Below, one piece after another: positions 34,350 to 44,506 of a stretch of DNA of 64,000 nucleotides. Position numbers and translations under genes: made by a program. This stretch comes from Shewanella marina JCM 15074 (lineage in GTDB: Bacteria > Pseudomonadota > Gammaproteobacteria > Enterobacterales > Shewanellaceae). Each line of letters opens with the position of its first letter. Position 1 is the stretch's first letter. The notes under the pieces were generated by a model. That model worked only from the letters and a program-made list of their open reading frames with translations. It searched no databases and had not been told where the DNA came from. The stretch covers positions 78,157-142,156 of the forward strand of contig NZ_BALM01000011.1 in assembly GCF_000614975.1 (NCBI RefSeq), in the 5' to 3' direction.

Positions 34350-36008
34350 TTAATGACACAAGAGTTCTTTCGCATTGGCCAAGGTGTTGGCGGTAATGGT
34401 ATCACCCCCTAATAAGCGTGCTAACTCTTCAACTCGTTGTTGCTCTGTTAGTGGTGTCATTGATGTTTCTGTTTGACCGGCCTTGGCTTTTTTACTGACA
34501 AACATATGCTGATGGCCATTACCTGCAACTTGTGGCAAGTGGGTTACACACATTACCTGAGTTGATTCTCCTAAACTGCGTAGCATTCTACCGACTACTG
34601 CCGCGGTTGGGCCAGAAATACCAACATCGACTTCATCAAATATTAAGGTTGGCGTGGCTACTTTTTTAGCGGTAATGACTTGTATACCTAGACCAATACG
34701 TGAAAGCTCACCGCCAGAGGCAACTTTTGCGATTGGTTGTAGTGGTTGACCCGGGTTAGTGGTCACCATAAATTCAATATGATCACAGCCATTACTGCTC
34801 ATGATCTCTGGCTGAAAATCCACTTGTATTTCAAATTTACCCTTTGGCATATTCAATTCGTGGATTGATTGCGTCACCAACTTATCAAGCGCTTTTGCAT
34901 AACGGGCACGGCTCTGGCTGAGCTTTTGAGCATGGTTAACATAATCCGCTTTGGCCAAGGTTAATTGCTCATCAATTTCATCTAATGCTTGTTCATCATT
35001 ATCTAGCTCTGCTAACTCTTGTGCGAGCATTTGATGATGTTCCGCCAGTTTTTCCGGCATCACATGATGCTTACGTGCTAGCTGCATACATTGAGTTAAG
35101 CGATTATCTAAATATTCATAATGCTCAGGATCCAGCTCTAACTTGCTTAAATAATGCTGTAACTCACTGGCACTTTCTTGTACTTGAATAAGTGCTTCAT
35201 TCAGCATTTGGCCAATATTGCTTAGGCTATCGTCATACTGTTGTAAGTTATCTGCGTGACTCAGCGCACGATTAAGCATAGAGACAATATTGACTTCATC
35301 ATCTTGTAAGATATTTAGGCCTTGCTGGCATTCATCAATCAGTTCGGTGCCATTAGCTAAACGCTTATGCTCTTGTTCTATCTCTTCAAATTCACCTAGC
35401 TTGAGATCAAATTCATTCAATTCTTCAACTTGATAGCTGAGTAACTGTTTACGTGCAATACGTTCTTGGCGCGACTGTTTTAATCGTTTTAAAGTCAGTT
35501 CAACTTGCTTGTAGCGGTTATAACTGGCATTGACATTATCGAGCAGCATATGATGGTTTGCATAACTATCAAGCAAGGTTAGTTGATGCTCATTTTTTAA
35601 CATTGCATGGTGCGCATGTTGGCCATGAATACCAACCAGTAGTTGACCGATATGTTTTTGTTGGCTTAACGGTACAGGATTGCCATTGATATAAGCGCGA
35701 GAACGACCATCTGTGCTGATAGTACGACGTAAAATACACTCGTTATCGTGGTCTAAATCATTATCTTCTAACCAACGTTTTGCTTGTGGAATATCATCTA
35801 ACATAAAGCGTGCACTGACTTCGGCTTTACTCGCGCCAGGGCGAACACTGGCTGCATCAGCACGATTGCCTAAGCATAACCCCAGCGCATCAATAGCAAT
35901 TGATTTACCCGCTCCTGTTTCACCGGTAATGGTTGTCATTCCTGCACGGAAGTCTAATTCTAAAAAACGTACAATCGCAAAGTTATTAATATTTAGTTGG
36001 CAAAGCAT
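34350..36008 (-). CDS. recN: DNA repair protein RecN
   Basis: An SMC-like ATPase of 552 residues used in double-strand break repair. Walker A GETGAGKSI is at residues about 29-37. Long coiled-coil arms occupy roughly 150-360 (KRLKQSRQERIARKQLL; LEKLELDPE-type heptads). The C-terminal ABC half has VASGGELSRIGLG and the Walker B IFDEVDVGISG. Two good LexA boxes lie just upstream, so it is SOS-induced. It ends in a DTITANTLANAKELL segment typical of RecN. Confidence 0.97.
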   Translation of the reverse strand: MLCQLNINNFAIVRFLELDFRAGMTTITGETGAGKSIAIDALGLCLGNRADAASVRPGASKAEVSARFMLDDIPQAKRWLEDNDLDHDNECILRRTISTDGRSRAYINGNPVPLSQQKHIGQLLVGIHGQHAHHAMLKNEHQLTLLDSYANHHMLLDNVNASYNRYKQVELTLKRLKQSRQERIARKQLLSYQVEELNEFDLKLGEFEEIEQEHKRLANGTELIDECQQGLNILQDDEVNIVSMLNRALSHADNLQQYDDSLSNIGQMLNEALIQVQESASELQHYLSKLELDPEHYEYLDNRLTQCMQLARKHHVMPEKLAEHHQMLAQELAELDNDEQALDEIDEQLTLAKADYVNHAQKLSQSRARYAKALDKLVTQSIHELNMPKGKFEIQVDFQPEIMSSNGCDHIEFMVTTNPGQPLQPIAKVASGGELSRIGLGIQVITAKKVATPTLIFDEVDVGISGPTAAVVGRMLRSLGESTQVMCVTHLPQVAGNGHQHMFVSKKAKAGQTETSMTPLTEQQRVEELARLLGGDTITANTLANAKELLCH

Positions 36009-36036
36009 AATGGGTCCTGTTTAAAAACTCATCAAG

Positions 36037-36056
36037 TACTGTATTGATAAACAGTA
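36037..36056 (-). promoter_or_regulatory. LexA box 1 of recN
   Basis: TACTGTATTGATAAACAGTA: CTG-N10-CAG with flanking TA on both sides, about 30 bp upstream of the recN start. Confidence 0.88.
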
Positions 36057-36058
36057 TA

Positions 36059-36078
36059 TACTGATTTTATATACAGTA
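36059..36078 (-). promoter_or_regulatory. LexA box 2 of recN
   Basis: TACTGATTTTATATACAGTA: a second CTG-N10-CAG site 22 bp from the first. Tandem boxes also occur at E. coli recN. Confidence 0.85.
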
Positions 36079-36358
36079 AAGTGTTATACATCAATTTATC
36101 ACTCAGTTTGGGGTGTAAACGCATAAATTTTTAGCGATTAGGTAACATTTAGGAACATATTTTTTGTTTTCAGGTATCCCTAAATAAGTCCACTTGCTGG
36201 TTGCACCTAATTAAAATGGAATGCCATTCTTACATAGGCACACCTAGTGTTGGACTTGCTTAAGTGTTCCGAAAATAGCAACTTCAGCTAGTTTGGAGAT
36301 ATAATGTAACTAACATCTTAAGCATATTTGAAATGCTATGGTGATAGGAATATAACCA
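36079..36358. other. Intergenic region between recN and the LysR gene
   Basis: About 280 bp of non-coding sequence. Beyond the LexA boxes I see no gene or terminator. It must hold the promoter of the LysR-type gene; LysR T-N11-A sites are too degenerate to call here. Confidence 0.45.
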
Positions 36359-37258
36359 ATGAATGAAAATTTAGCCTCTGAGTTGCAACTTATATACGTG
36401 TTTGTGCATTTAGTTAATGCTGGTAGTTTTTCGCAAGCTGCTAAAACAATGGGTATGCCTATTGCAACGGTTAGCCGTAAACTTGCCAAGTTAGAAGAAA
36501 CATTAGATAAGCAATTGTTGATGCGTAGTACGCGCAAACTAAGGTTAACAGAAGAAGGCTTAGCATTATTTAAACGCTATCAATCACTGATCAGTCAGTT
36601 TGATGAGTTGTGTGGTCACAGTCCTGAAAAACCGGAAGGTACTTTACGGATTGCCGCTCCTGTTTCCATTGTTTCTATGGTGTTTATTGAAGCATTGAAT
36701 GAGTTTGGTCGTCGTTACCCTGATATTAAATTACATATTGCGCAAAGTAATCAGACTGTCGATTTAATTGACAAAGCAGTAGATGTTGCAATTGTGGGGG
36801 GCAGCCAGCCAGACTCTTCATGGGTATCAAGTACGCTTGGGGTACTTGAATATGGGCTTTATGCCTCACCTGCCTATCTTCAGCAAGCTGAAATGCTAAC
36901 TCATCCTAAGCAGTTACGTGACCATCAATTAATTAAGGTGTGGCCATTATATAATTGGTTATTGAAACATACTGATGGTGAGTCATTTTATTATGATGGC
37001 CCTGCTAAGTTAACCTTGAGCGATCTCAATGGCGCAATTGCAGCTTGTAAAGATAATGGCGGTATTCTTTATGGGCCAAAATTGTTTGCTAAGCAGGAGT
37101 TAAAACAAGGAAGCTTAATCCCTGTTTTGCCGAGTTGGCAGGGTGAGAAAAGACGTATATCAATTCTTTATCATCAACGTAGTCAGCAACCTTTAAAAGT
37201 ACGTTTATTTATTGATTTTATGTTGGAACAGTCCGCTAATTTATTCAATATAAATTGA
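36359..37258 (+). CDS. LysR-family transcriptional regulator
   Basis: A 299-residue regulator with an N-terminal winged HTH (LIYVFVHLVNAGSFSQAAKTMGMPIATVSRKLAKLEETLDKQLLMRSTRKL is the whole domain; core GSFSQAAKTMGMP). A periplasmic-binding-like effector domain begins around residue 90 (EGTLRIAAPVSIV). The C-terminal HQRSQQPLKVRLFIDFM is typical of the CrgA/DsdC-like LysR group. It is divergent from recN and has its own terminator. No adjacent metabolic gene suggests its target or inducer. Confidence 0.93.
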   Translation: MNENLASELQLIYVFVHLVNAGSFSQAAKTMGMPIATVSRKLAKLEETLDKQLLMRSTRKLRLTEEGLALFKRYQSLISQFDELCGHSPEKPEGTLRIAAPVSIVSMVFIEALNEFGRRYPDIKLHIAQSNQTVDLIDKAVDVAIVGGSQPDSSWVSSTLGVLEYGLYASPAYLQQAEMLTHPKQLRDHQLIKVWPLYNWLLKHTDGESFYYDGPAKLTLSDLNGAIAACKDNGGILYGPKLFAKQELKQGSLIPVLPSWQGEKRRISILYHQRSQQPLKVRLFIDFMLEQSANLFNIN

Positions 37259-37266
37259 TTTTGAAT

Positions 37267-37298
37267 AAAAAAACCGATGCATTGGCATCGGTTTTTTT
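37267..37298. terminator. Bidirectional terminator after the LysR gene
   Basis: Stem CCGATGC/GCATCGG with a 4-nt loop, flanked by A and T runs of seven. It serves the LysR gene and the convergent yjaG. Confidence 0.92.
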
Positions 37299-37315
37299 AT
37301 GGGCAAAGAAGCAAG

Positions 37316-37921
37316 TTATTCTTCTTGCATGCTAATGCCGATGTTTGACACACCTGACATTACGATCTCTTTGCGTAAGCCTTTAACTAACTCAGGCGTG
37401 ATTTTTGGATTTTCTTCAATAATATCCAATAATGCATTTTGAAGCTCTTTTTCTTCTTGCATCACTTCGTGCGCAAAAATATAGTCATCTAAAGCATCGC
37501 CTGTTAAATCAACATCGATAATGGCTTCAATATAGTTAGCTACAGTGCTTGAAGACAGCTTACTGATGTTAACAATATCATCTTCAATCTTACTCTGCAT
37601 CGCGCCTAGTAAAGTTGATAAGGCAACTACTGCGTCCATTGCTGGGTAGACACCATAAGCTTCAAACTCACTTGGCTCTGGGGTATTCTCTTCAAGCTTT
37701 TGTAGTTGTGAATCTAGATTGATTTTAAGCTTGTGGTCATACATTGACTGCCATAACAGGTTAAGTACAGTATCAAGCACTTGTGGATCACCAAATTCAC
37801 ATACTTGCGAGAACAATTGGTAATTTGGGTACATACGTTGGCAAAGTGCGATTGCAAAAAGTTTCTTTTGCGGCAGTTCTAGTGCTTTCACGCGCTTAAA
37901 AAATCCGGGTTTCTTGGTCAT
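37316..37921 (-). CDS. yjaG: DUF416 family protein YjaG
   Basis: A 201-residue soluble helical protein. LPQKKLFAIALCQRMYPNYQLFSQV and YPAMDAVVALSTLL are the two most conserved DUF416 segments. A run of acidic residues and EENPKITPELVKGLRKEI close the protein. Its function is not established. It overlaps the 3' end of barA by 26 bp on the same strand, so the two are co-transcribed and probably coupled in translation. That linkage to barA is worth noting but does not define a role. Confidence 0.88.
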   Translation of the reverse strand: MTKKPGFFKRVKALELPQKKLFAIALCQRMYPNYQLFSQVCEFGDPQVLDTVLNLLWQSMYDHKLKINLDSQLQKLEENTPEPSEFEAYGVYPAMDAVVALSTLLGAMQSKIEDDIVNISKLSSSTVANYIEAIIDVDLTGDALDDYIFAHEVMQEEKELQNALLDIIEENPKITPELVKGLRKEIVMSGVSNIGISMQEE

Positions 37922-40667
37922 CTAGTAAATCCGTTGATAACTGTGAAATAAGTTGAGTTGCTGCTGATTCTACCTTAGTTAGCTCATCAAGTAACTCAAG
38001 TATTTCAGGTTCTAACTCTGCGACAGATAAATTATGTTTTAAATTGGACTCAATTGCTTGGCAGAGTTGCTGGGTGGCGGGTACACCGCAGTAGCAACTG
38101 GCACCATGTAATTTATGAATAATCCGTTGCATGTTGGTTTTGTCTTGCTGATCGAGTGCTAATTCTATCTCTTCTGTGGTTGCTGGAATCGAGTCAATTA
38201 ACATTTGTAGCATTTCGATCGCCAAATCAGTTTTATTATTGGCTTGTTGTAAGCATAGCCCCCAATTGAGTGTGCGTGGGTCAAAATGAGTAAATTGTGG
38301 TTTGCTGACCCAGTGGTTGAGCATATTCTTTAAATCATTTTCAATAATAGGTTTTGGTAAATAATCGTCCATACCACTGCGGCTTATTTTTTCTCTTTCC
38401 TCAGCCAGTGCATGGGCGGTAACTGCAATAATTGGCGTGTGTCGATTCAGCGAATCTTGTCTTATTTGCTGCGTCGCGGAAATTCCGTCAACGCCGGGCA
38501 TTTGGATATCCATAAAAATAATATCGAAATGGTGCTGTCTAGCTTGTTCAATTGCCTGTTCACCACTATTGACCGATGTCACATTGGTCACGCTCTCTTT
38601 TAATAGCGTATCAATCAGTTTTAAATTAGCGGGATTATCATCAACAGCGAGGGCGTTTAATGTTAAGCGCGCAATAGGTGCTGCTTCAGTGACCTGATTA
38701 TTCAGCTTAGGCTTAGCCGCAGGCATAAGCATCATTCTTATTAGACTATTTTCAGCAACTGGGGCATTGAGTACACCATTACAATGTGGGTGCACATATT
38801 GATGTTGATAGTTATGGTCATGAAAATCACATATCGCCAATAGTACTTTGCTCTTTTTAGCTAAACGCTGTAATTGCCTACTCAGTTGTTGGCCGTCACG
38901 TTGCTTATTGCAGCTCATAATTGCAAAATCATATTGTTGATTATTGGCCAGTTCTGTATGTAATTGTTCGGGAGTCTCTATTGCCGTAATTTCTAGTTTT
39001 AAACGGCTTAACTGAGCGGTAATCAGATTGCGGCTGAGTAATTTTGGTTCATATACAATAACTGTTTTGGACGCTAATTCATCAACCACAACAGGGCCTG
39101 CTAGTGGGAAGTTGCTGATATTAATTGGTAAGGTAAACCAAAATGTCGAACCTTGTCCCATCACCGAACTAAAACCAATTTTACCGCCCATTTGATTGAG
39201 TAATCGCTTAGTAATAATGAGCCCAAGCCCAGTACCACCAAAACGACGTGAAATTGATGAGTCAGCTTGACCAAATGCTTGGAATAGTACTTCTTGATGG
39301 CTTTTATCAATACCAATCCCTGTATCTTTAACTTCACCTCGTAGAATAATCTGATCGTGGGTCGCTGATATTTTTTCGATTTTTAATTGAATGCTGCCAG
39401 AGTCAGTAAATTTAATGGCATTACCCACTAAATTGGTGATGACTTGATTGACGCGTATGGCATCACCGCTAAGGTGATCAGGTATTTCTGGTGCAATGTC
39501 GACAATCAGTTCCAGTTGTTTTTCATAAGCACTGGCTGACATTAAGCTGAGCGCATCATCAATATTATCTCGCAGTGAAAATGAGATATTCTCCAGTACC
39601 ATTTTACCTGCTTCTAGTTTTGAAAAGTCTAGAATGTCGTTGATGATACTAAGTAAATTAGTCGCACTGCGCTCAATGGTTTTAATGTAATCGAGCTGAC
39701 TTTCATGCAGCGGTGTTTTAATCAATTGTCTTGCAAAACCGATAACACCATTGAGTGGTGTACGCAGTTCATGTGACATGTTAGCTAAAAATTCAGATTT
39801 TATTCGGCTTGCTTCTAGGGCTCTTTTCTTGGCTAAATCCAACTCTACGTTTTGGATCTCAATTTGCTCTAAGGTTTCGCGCAGATCTGAGGTTGCTTGG
39901 TCAATATTTTGCTGCATTTCATCATGGTATTCTGACAAGGAACTGGCCATATCGTTAATACCACGTTTAAGGAGATCCAGTTCGCCTATTAAATTCCCCT
40001 TTAAGCGGGTGTCTAGTTTACCTTCTCGGATTTTTGCAACCACTCGAACCATATCGGAAATAGGTTGGGTTACGTTTTTAACCAATCTAAAGGTAAATAG
40101 TAGGTTAAGTTGTACGCCAATAAGTACAATGATAAAGGCTGCTACGGCGGCTCTATGTTGCTCTAATAGTGCCCGCTCTTTATTGATTACCATGGCAATA
40201 TAGCCAAGCCGCGCCTGACGACTGTTTAGATCCATATTAGGCGAGAGCGATAAGGTGGTATAGATAGGTGAACGTAAAATAAGCTTATCGCCCACATGTT
40301 CAAATTCAGTATTATGAAGTTCTGTAAGGGGGGTTGCTAACATCAGTTCTTCAAGGTTTCGGTGCGAGTGTGAAGTCACAAATAACTGATTTTTATTGTC
40401 GAAAATAGCTATCGATTTCACCAAGGAAGACCGATGTAATTGGGCTGAGGCTAATAATCTTTTAGTCGCTTCTCGATTGTTATCGACTAAACTGATTTCA
40501 CTGGCAATAGCAAGTGGTTCAATAAAGTTTTTTCCCTGTTCTAGCAAGCTATCTTCAAGCTCATAAAAACGATTTATGGTAAAATAGCCGCCAAGTAAGA
40601 TACCGACTAGTATCGTCGGCGCAAGGGCAAGCACTAACACCCATGAACGTAAGCTGTATTTGGTCAT
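37896..40667 (-). CDS. barA: Hybrid sensor histidine kinase BarA
   Basis: A tripartite kinase that phosphorylates UvrY/GacA and so controls Csr small RNAs. From the start at 40667 (MTKYSLRSWVL, matching E. coli MTNYSLR) it has 923 residues: TM1, a periplasmic sensor, TM2, HAMP, HisKA (FLANMSHELRTPLNG), and an HATPase with DTGIGI and GGTGLGL. A degenerate receiver, a true receiver (IIFMDIQMPGVDG) and an HPt domain (IIHKLHGASCYCG) follow. The frame is open to 40739, with a second ATG at 40694. The 3' end overlaps yjaG. Confidence 0.95.
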   Translation of the reverse strand: MTKYSLRSWVLVLALAPTILVGILLGGYFTINRFYELEDSLLEQGKNFIEPLAIASEISLVDNNREATKRLLASAQLHRSSLVKSIAIFDNKNQLFVTSHSHRNLEELMLATPLTELHNTEFEHVGDKLILRSPIYTTLSLSPNMDLNSRQARLGYIAMVINKERALLEQHRAAVAAFIIVLIGVQLNLLFTFRLVKNVTQPISDMVRVVAKIREGKLDTRLKGNLIGELDLLKRGINDMASSLSEYHDEMQQNIDQATSDLRETLEQIEIQNVELDLAKKRALEASRIKSEFLANMSHELRTPLNGVIGFARQLIKTPLHESQLDYIKTIERSATNLLSIINDILDFSKLEAGKMVLENISFSLRDNIDDALSLMSASAYEKQLELIVDIAPEIPDHLSGDAIRVNQVITNLVGNAIKFTDSGSIQLKIEKISATHDQIILRGEVKDTGIGIDKSHQEVLFQAFGQADSSISRRFGGTGLGLIITKRLLNQMGGKIGFSSVMGQGSTFWFTLPINISNFPLAGPVVVDELASKTVIVYEPKLLSRNLITAQLSRLKLEITAIETPEQLHTELANNQQYDFAIMSCNKQRDGQQLSRQLQRLAKKSKVLLAICDFHDHNYQHQYVHPHCNGVLNAPVAENSLIRMMLMPAAKPKLNNQVTEAAPIARLTLNALAVDDNPANLKLIDTLLKESVTNVTSVNSGEQAIEQARQHHFDIIFMDIQMPGVDGISATQQIRQDSLNRHTPIIAVTAHALAEEREKISRSGMDDYLPKPIIENDLKNMLNHWVSKPQFTHFDPRTLNWGLCLQQANNKTDLAIEMLQMLIDSIPATTEEIELALDQQDKTNMQRIIHKLHGASCYCGVPATQQLCQAIESNLKHNLSVAELEPEILELLDELTKVESAATQLISQLSTDLLDDQETRIF

Positions 40668-40794
40668 GTTATTGCTGGTGCTTTTGCGGTTCATGATAGC
40701 GATTAAGTTCCTAGCATATTTTTTAGAGATATAAGTCATAGACTGCCAGAAACTGGCGAGTCGGTGTTAGTTAATTATTAAAATAGAGACCTCC

Positions 40795-42126
40795 ATGGCA
40801 CAATTTTTTAAAGCACAACCCAATAAATCGAAACAGTTGTCGAGCAAGGTTAATTTATCAGTCACGCAATTGGATCATTTAGGTGCTGGTATTGCTCAGC
40901 ATCAGGGCAAAGTGGTATTTATTGCCGGCGCCTTGCCTGGAGAAACTGTATTAGCGCAGCTAGTTGAACAGAAAAAAACCTATGCTAAAGCAAAATTAAT
41001 TAAGATTGAAACGGCGAGCGAATTACGTCAGCAACCCGATTGTCCACATTACCAACAATGTGGTGGTTGTGATTTGCAACATTTGCAACTCGATGCTCAA
41101 CGTGAATACAAGCAACAAACATTAACGCAGCTAATGGCTAAATTCAGTGGTTGTGAACTTGATACTATGCAAACATCGATTGCTGAACAAGCGTGGCAGT
41201 ATCGTCGTCGTGCACGTTTAGCGATTTGGTTTGATAAGCAAAGCCGTCAATTAACGGTAGGTTTTCGTGGTAAAAACTCAACTAAAGTGATCAGTATTAG
41301 ACAATGTCCAGTACTACCTGATTCATTGTCAAAACTGATTGCCCCTTTTGGACAAGTGCTTGGTCAATTATCAGATAAGAGCTTGCTTGGGCATTTAGAA
41401 CTGTTTGAGGTTGAAAGCGGTAAAGTTGCTGTTTTACGTATTACTAAAGCCCTTAAAAACAAAGATAAACAGCTATTAATTGACTTTGCTAAACTGCAAC
41501 AAGTTGAATTATTGCTACAAGATAATGAAGGACAATGTAGCGCAATTGAAGGTGAGTTTAGCCTTCCTTATTATCAACTTGAGAAGCAGCTCAAACTTCA
41601 GTTTAAGCCGGGGAACTTTATCCAAGTTAATGGCTCTGTAAATCAACAAATGGTTAAGCAAGCATTAACTTGGTTAGATGTTCAGCCACAAGATACGGTA
41701 CTTGATCTATTTTGTGGTGTAGGTAATTTTAGTTTGCCATTAGCACAGCATGTAAAGCAGGTGATTGGTGTTGAGGGCGTGGTTGAAATGGTTGCGCAAG
41801 CGACGGCCAATGCTAAGGCAAATAATATTACTAATGCGGCTTTTTATCATGCGGATTTGAGTGCGGATTTAAGTGGTGAGGCTTGGTTGCAGAAAGTTGA
41901 TAAGTTGCTACTTGATCCCGCTCGTGCTGGTGCTTATGAATCTTTAGCTTGGCTTAAAAAGATGCAACCGAAAAAGGTCTTATATGTGTCTTGTAATCCT
42001 GCCAGCTTAGCTCGTGATAGCGCAGAATTATTCGCACAAGGATATCAGCTTAAACGTCTTGGTTTAGTGGATATGTTCCCACAGACGCATCACATTGAAG
42101 CTATGGCATTATTTGAATTAAAGTAA
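40795..42126 (+). CDS. rlmD: 23S rRNA (uracil-1939-C5)-methyltransferase
   Basis: An S-adenosylmethionine-dependent methyltransferase of 443 residues. It has an N-terminal TRAM domain ([21 protein letters not shown]), a four-cysteine Fe-S site ([10 protein letters not shown] plus a Cys in RQCPVLP), and SAM motif [14 protein letters not shown]. The catalytic region is DPARAGA ... VYVS-type [14 protein letters not shown], with the nucleophile Cys in SCNP. It is divergent from barA with about 127 bp between starts. relA follows after 172 bp. Confidence 0.96.
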   Translation: MAQFFKAQPNKSKQLSSKVNLSVTQLDHLGAGIAQHQGKVVFIAGALPGETVLAQLVEQKKTYAKAKLIKIETASELRQQPDCPHYQQCGGCDLQHLQLDAQREYKQQTLTQLMAKFSGCELDTMQTSIAEQAWQYRRRARLAIWFDKQSRQLTVGFRGKNSTKVISIRQCPVLPDSLSKLIAPFGQVLGQLSDKSLLGHLELFEVESGKVAVLRITKALKNKDKQLLIDFAKLQQVELLLQDNEGQCSAIEGEFSLPYYQLEKQLKLQFKPGNFIQVNGSVNQQMVKQALTWLDVQPQDTVLDLFCGVGNFSLPLAQHVKQVIGVEGVVEMVAQATANAKANNITNAAFYHADLSADLSGEAWLQKVDKLLLDPARAGAYESLAWLKKMQPKKVLYVSCNPASLARDSAELFAQGYQLKRLGLVDMFPQTHHIEAMALFELK

Positions 42127-42298
42127 AAACTGATTAAAAATGAGTTTTATTCAGTAATAAATCGATTTGGTTGATAGTTCTATATTAATATTTCATCATT
42201 ATTCAAGATATAGGTGATATCGTTTGACAATTTAATGGCAAACTACAGAATAGGATTTGAGAGAGAGAACTTCGTTGTAATGTTAAGGAAAAACACCC

Positions 42299-44506
42299 AT
42301 GGTATCAGTTAGAGAAGCACATTTTAATGATCCCGATTTCCATTTGGATGAATGGGTAAATCGTTACGTCAGTGATACCGATGAAGCATTAATGCTATTA
42401 CAGTTAATGCAACAAATCGACGCGATGGAATTTGATCATCCAGAAGATCGCCGTGCATTTATTGAGCGCGCGCGTGAGATGATTGAGATTTTAGCGCCAC
42501 TCAATATGGACATTGAGACCCTGCAGGCATCAGTGCTGTTTTTGGCGATTGAAGCTGGGGTAATTACACACGATAACTTAGAAGAAAACTTTGGTGCTGA
42601 ACTGACTGCGCTGGTAGACAGCGTGGTAACCATGAATGGTATTAGTAGTTTAAGCCTAGATAAGCAGGCGCGTGCAACTGAGCCGCAAATTGATACCATC
42701 AGACGTATGCTGTTGGCTATGGTTGAAGATGTGCGCGCTGTTGTGATTAAGCTTGCAGAGCGAGTTTGCTTATTGCGTATTGTTAAAAACGCAGATGAAG
42801 CAACACGAGTTGCGTTAGCAAGAGAAATTGCAGATATCTATGCCCCACTGGCGAACCGACTTGGTATTGGTCAATTAAAGTGGGAATTAGAAGATATTTC
42901 ATTCCGCTATTTACACCCTGATACCTACAAAGAAATTGCAAAGCAGTTAGATGGTAAGCGACTTGATCGCGAAGTGTTTATTGATAACTTTGTGACAGAG
43001 TTACAACAACGTTTAGATGCTGACCAAATTCGAGCAAAAGTCTATGGTCGACCTAAACATATTTATAGTATCTGGCGCAAAATGAAAGGCAAGTCGCTGA
43101 AGTTTGATGAGCTTTTTGATGTGCGCGCAGTGCGTATTGTGACTGAACGTCTGCAAGACTGTTATGGTGCTTTAGGTGTGGTACATACCATGTGGCATCA
43201 TATTCCGCGCGAGTTTGATGATTATGTTGCAAACCCGAAACCCAATGGTTATCAATCTATCCATACGGTTGTTGTTGGCCCAGAAGGGAAAACGGTTGAA
43301 ATTCAGATCCGTACCCAAGAGATGCATGATGATGCTGAACTGGGGGTTGCCGCACACTGGAAATATAAAGAAGGTAACCTTTCTGGTAAGCAAAGCGGTT
43401 ACGAAGAAAAAATTAATTGGCTGCGTAAGATTTTACAGTGGCAAGAAGATGTGGCTGAAAGCGGTAATTTGGTTGAAGAGATCCGTAGTCAGGTATTTGA
43501 AGATCGCGTTTATGTCTTTACCCCAACCGGTGAAGTCGTTGATTTGCCATTAGGTTCAACGGTACTTGATTTTGCTTACTATATTCACTCGCAAGTCGGA
43601 CATCGTTGTATTGGTGCTAAAGTGGATGGTCGTATTGTGCCATTTACCTACCAAGTGGAAACGGGTGAGCGCATTGAGATTATTACTGCAAAACAAGCGA
43701 ACCCTAAACGAGATTGGATTAACCCGAGTATGGGCTATATCAAATCATCTCGTGCCCGCTCTAAAATTTTGCATTGGTTTAAGCAACAAGATAAAGAGAA
43801 AAATATTCCATTGGGACGGGAGATGCTTGAAGTTGAGTTAACCAAGCTCAATCTTAAGCTAAAAGATGCCAATTCAGCGGTTGAACGCTTTAACTTGCAA
43901 TCAATGGATGATTTATTAGCTGCGGTAGGCGCGGGTGATTTAAAGCTTAATCAGGTGGTTAACTATGTGCAGTCACACCTACGCCTTGATGAGCAGACTG
44001 AAGCTGAAGTACTTGAAGATTTAGTTAAAAAGACCCAAGCCAAGCAGGCATTGAAGTCTCGTAGTCAGGTTGAGGTTAATGGTGTTGGTAACTTATTAAG
44101 TCACATTGCTAAGTGCTGTCGCCCTGTGCCAGGTGATGAAATTTTTGGTTTTATTACCAAAGGTCGTGGTATTTCAGTACATCGTGCTGATTGTGAACAG
44201 GTTAAAGAGTTAACCAGAGTACATCCTGAACGTGCTGTTGACGTTATTTGGGGCGATGACTATGGTGGTGGCTTTAAAATTCGGGTTCGGATTATTGCTA
44301 ATGATCGTAATGGTTTGTTGAAAGATATTACCACCATACTTGCAACCGAAAAGTCAGGAGTACAGTCAATGAATACTGCGACTGATACTAAAACTCAAAC
44401 TGCGACTGTCGATTTGGAGTTAGAACTGTCTAATTTAGATGTGTTAGCCAGAGTTTTGACCAAGCTAAATCAGTTAAATGGTGTTATTCAGGCGCAACGT
44501 TATTAA
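42299..44506 (+). CDS. relA: (p)ppGpp synthetase I RelA
   Basis: Makes (p)ppGpp on stalled ribosomes during amino-acid starvation. The 735 residues hold an inactive pseudo-hydrolase HD domain (histidine/aspartate pair absent in the EAGVITHDNLEENFGAEL region), and a synthetase domain with KVYGRPKHIYSIWRKM and NPKPNGYQSIHTVV. TGS (VYVFTPTGEVVDLPLGSTVLDFAYYIHS), zinc-finger-like CCRPVPGDEI and ACT domains follow. A ribosome site AAGGA precedes the ATG. It shares a base with mazG. Confidence 0.97.
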   Translation: MVSVREAHFNDPDFHLDEWVNRYVSDTDEALMLLQLMQQIDAMEFDHPEDRRAFIERAREMIEILAPLNMDIETLQASVLFLAIEAGVITHDNLEENFGAELTALVDSVVTMNGISSLSLDKQARATEPQIDTIRRMLLAMVEDVRAVVIKLAERVCLLRIVKNADEATRVALAREIADIYAPLANRLGIGQLKWELEDISFRYLHPDTYKEIAKQLDGKRLDREVFIDNFVTELQQRLDADQIRAKVYGRPKHIYSIWRKMKGKSLKFDELFDVRAVRIVTERLQDCYGALGVVHTMWHHIPREFDDYVANPKPNGYQSIHTVVVGPEGKTVEIQIRTQEMHDDAELGVAAHWKYKEGNLSGKQSGYEEKINWLRKILQWQEDVAESGNLVEEIRSQVFEDRVYVFTPTGEVVDLPLGSTVLDFAYYIHSQVGHRCIGAKVDGRIVPFTYQVETGERIEIITAKQANPKRDWINPSMGYIKSSRARSKILHWFKQQDKEKNIPLGREMLEVELTKLNLKLKDANSAVERFNLQSMDDLLAAVGAGDLKLNQVVNYVQSHLRLDEQTEAEVLEDLVKKTQAKQALKSRSQVEVNGVGNLLSHIAKCCRPVPGDEIFGFITKGRGISVHRADCEQVKELTRVHPERAVDVIWGDDYGGGFKIRVRIIANDRNGLLKDITTILATEKSGVQSMNTATDTKTQTATVDLELELSNLDVLARVLTKLNQLNGVIQAQRY

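Noticed and set aside
39751..40203. 150-residue antisense frame within barA
   Set aside because: Ser/Arg-rich translation mirrors the codon pattern of the histidine kinase on the other strand, with no ribosome site or homology.
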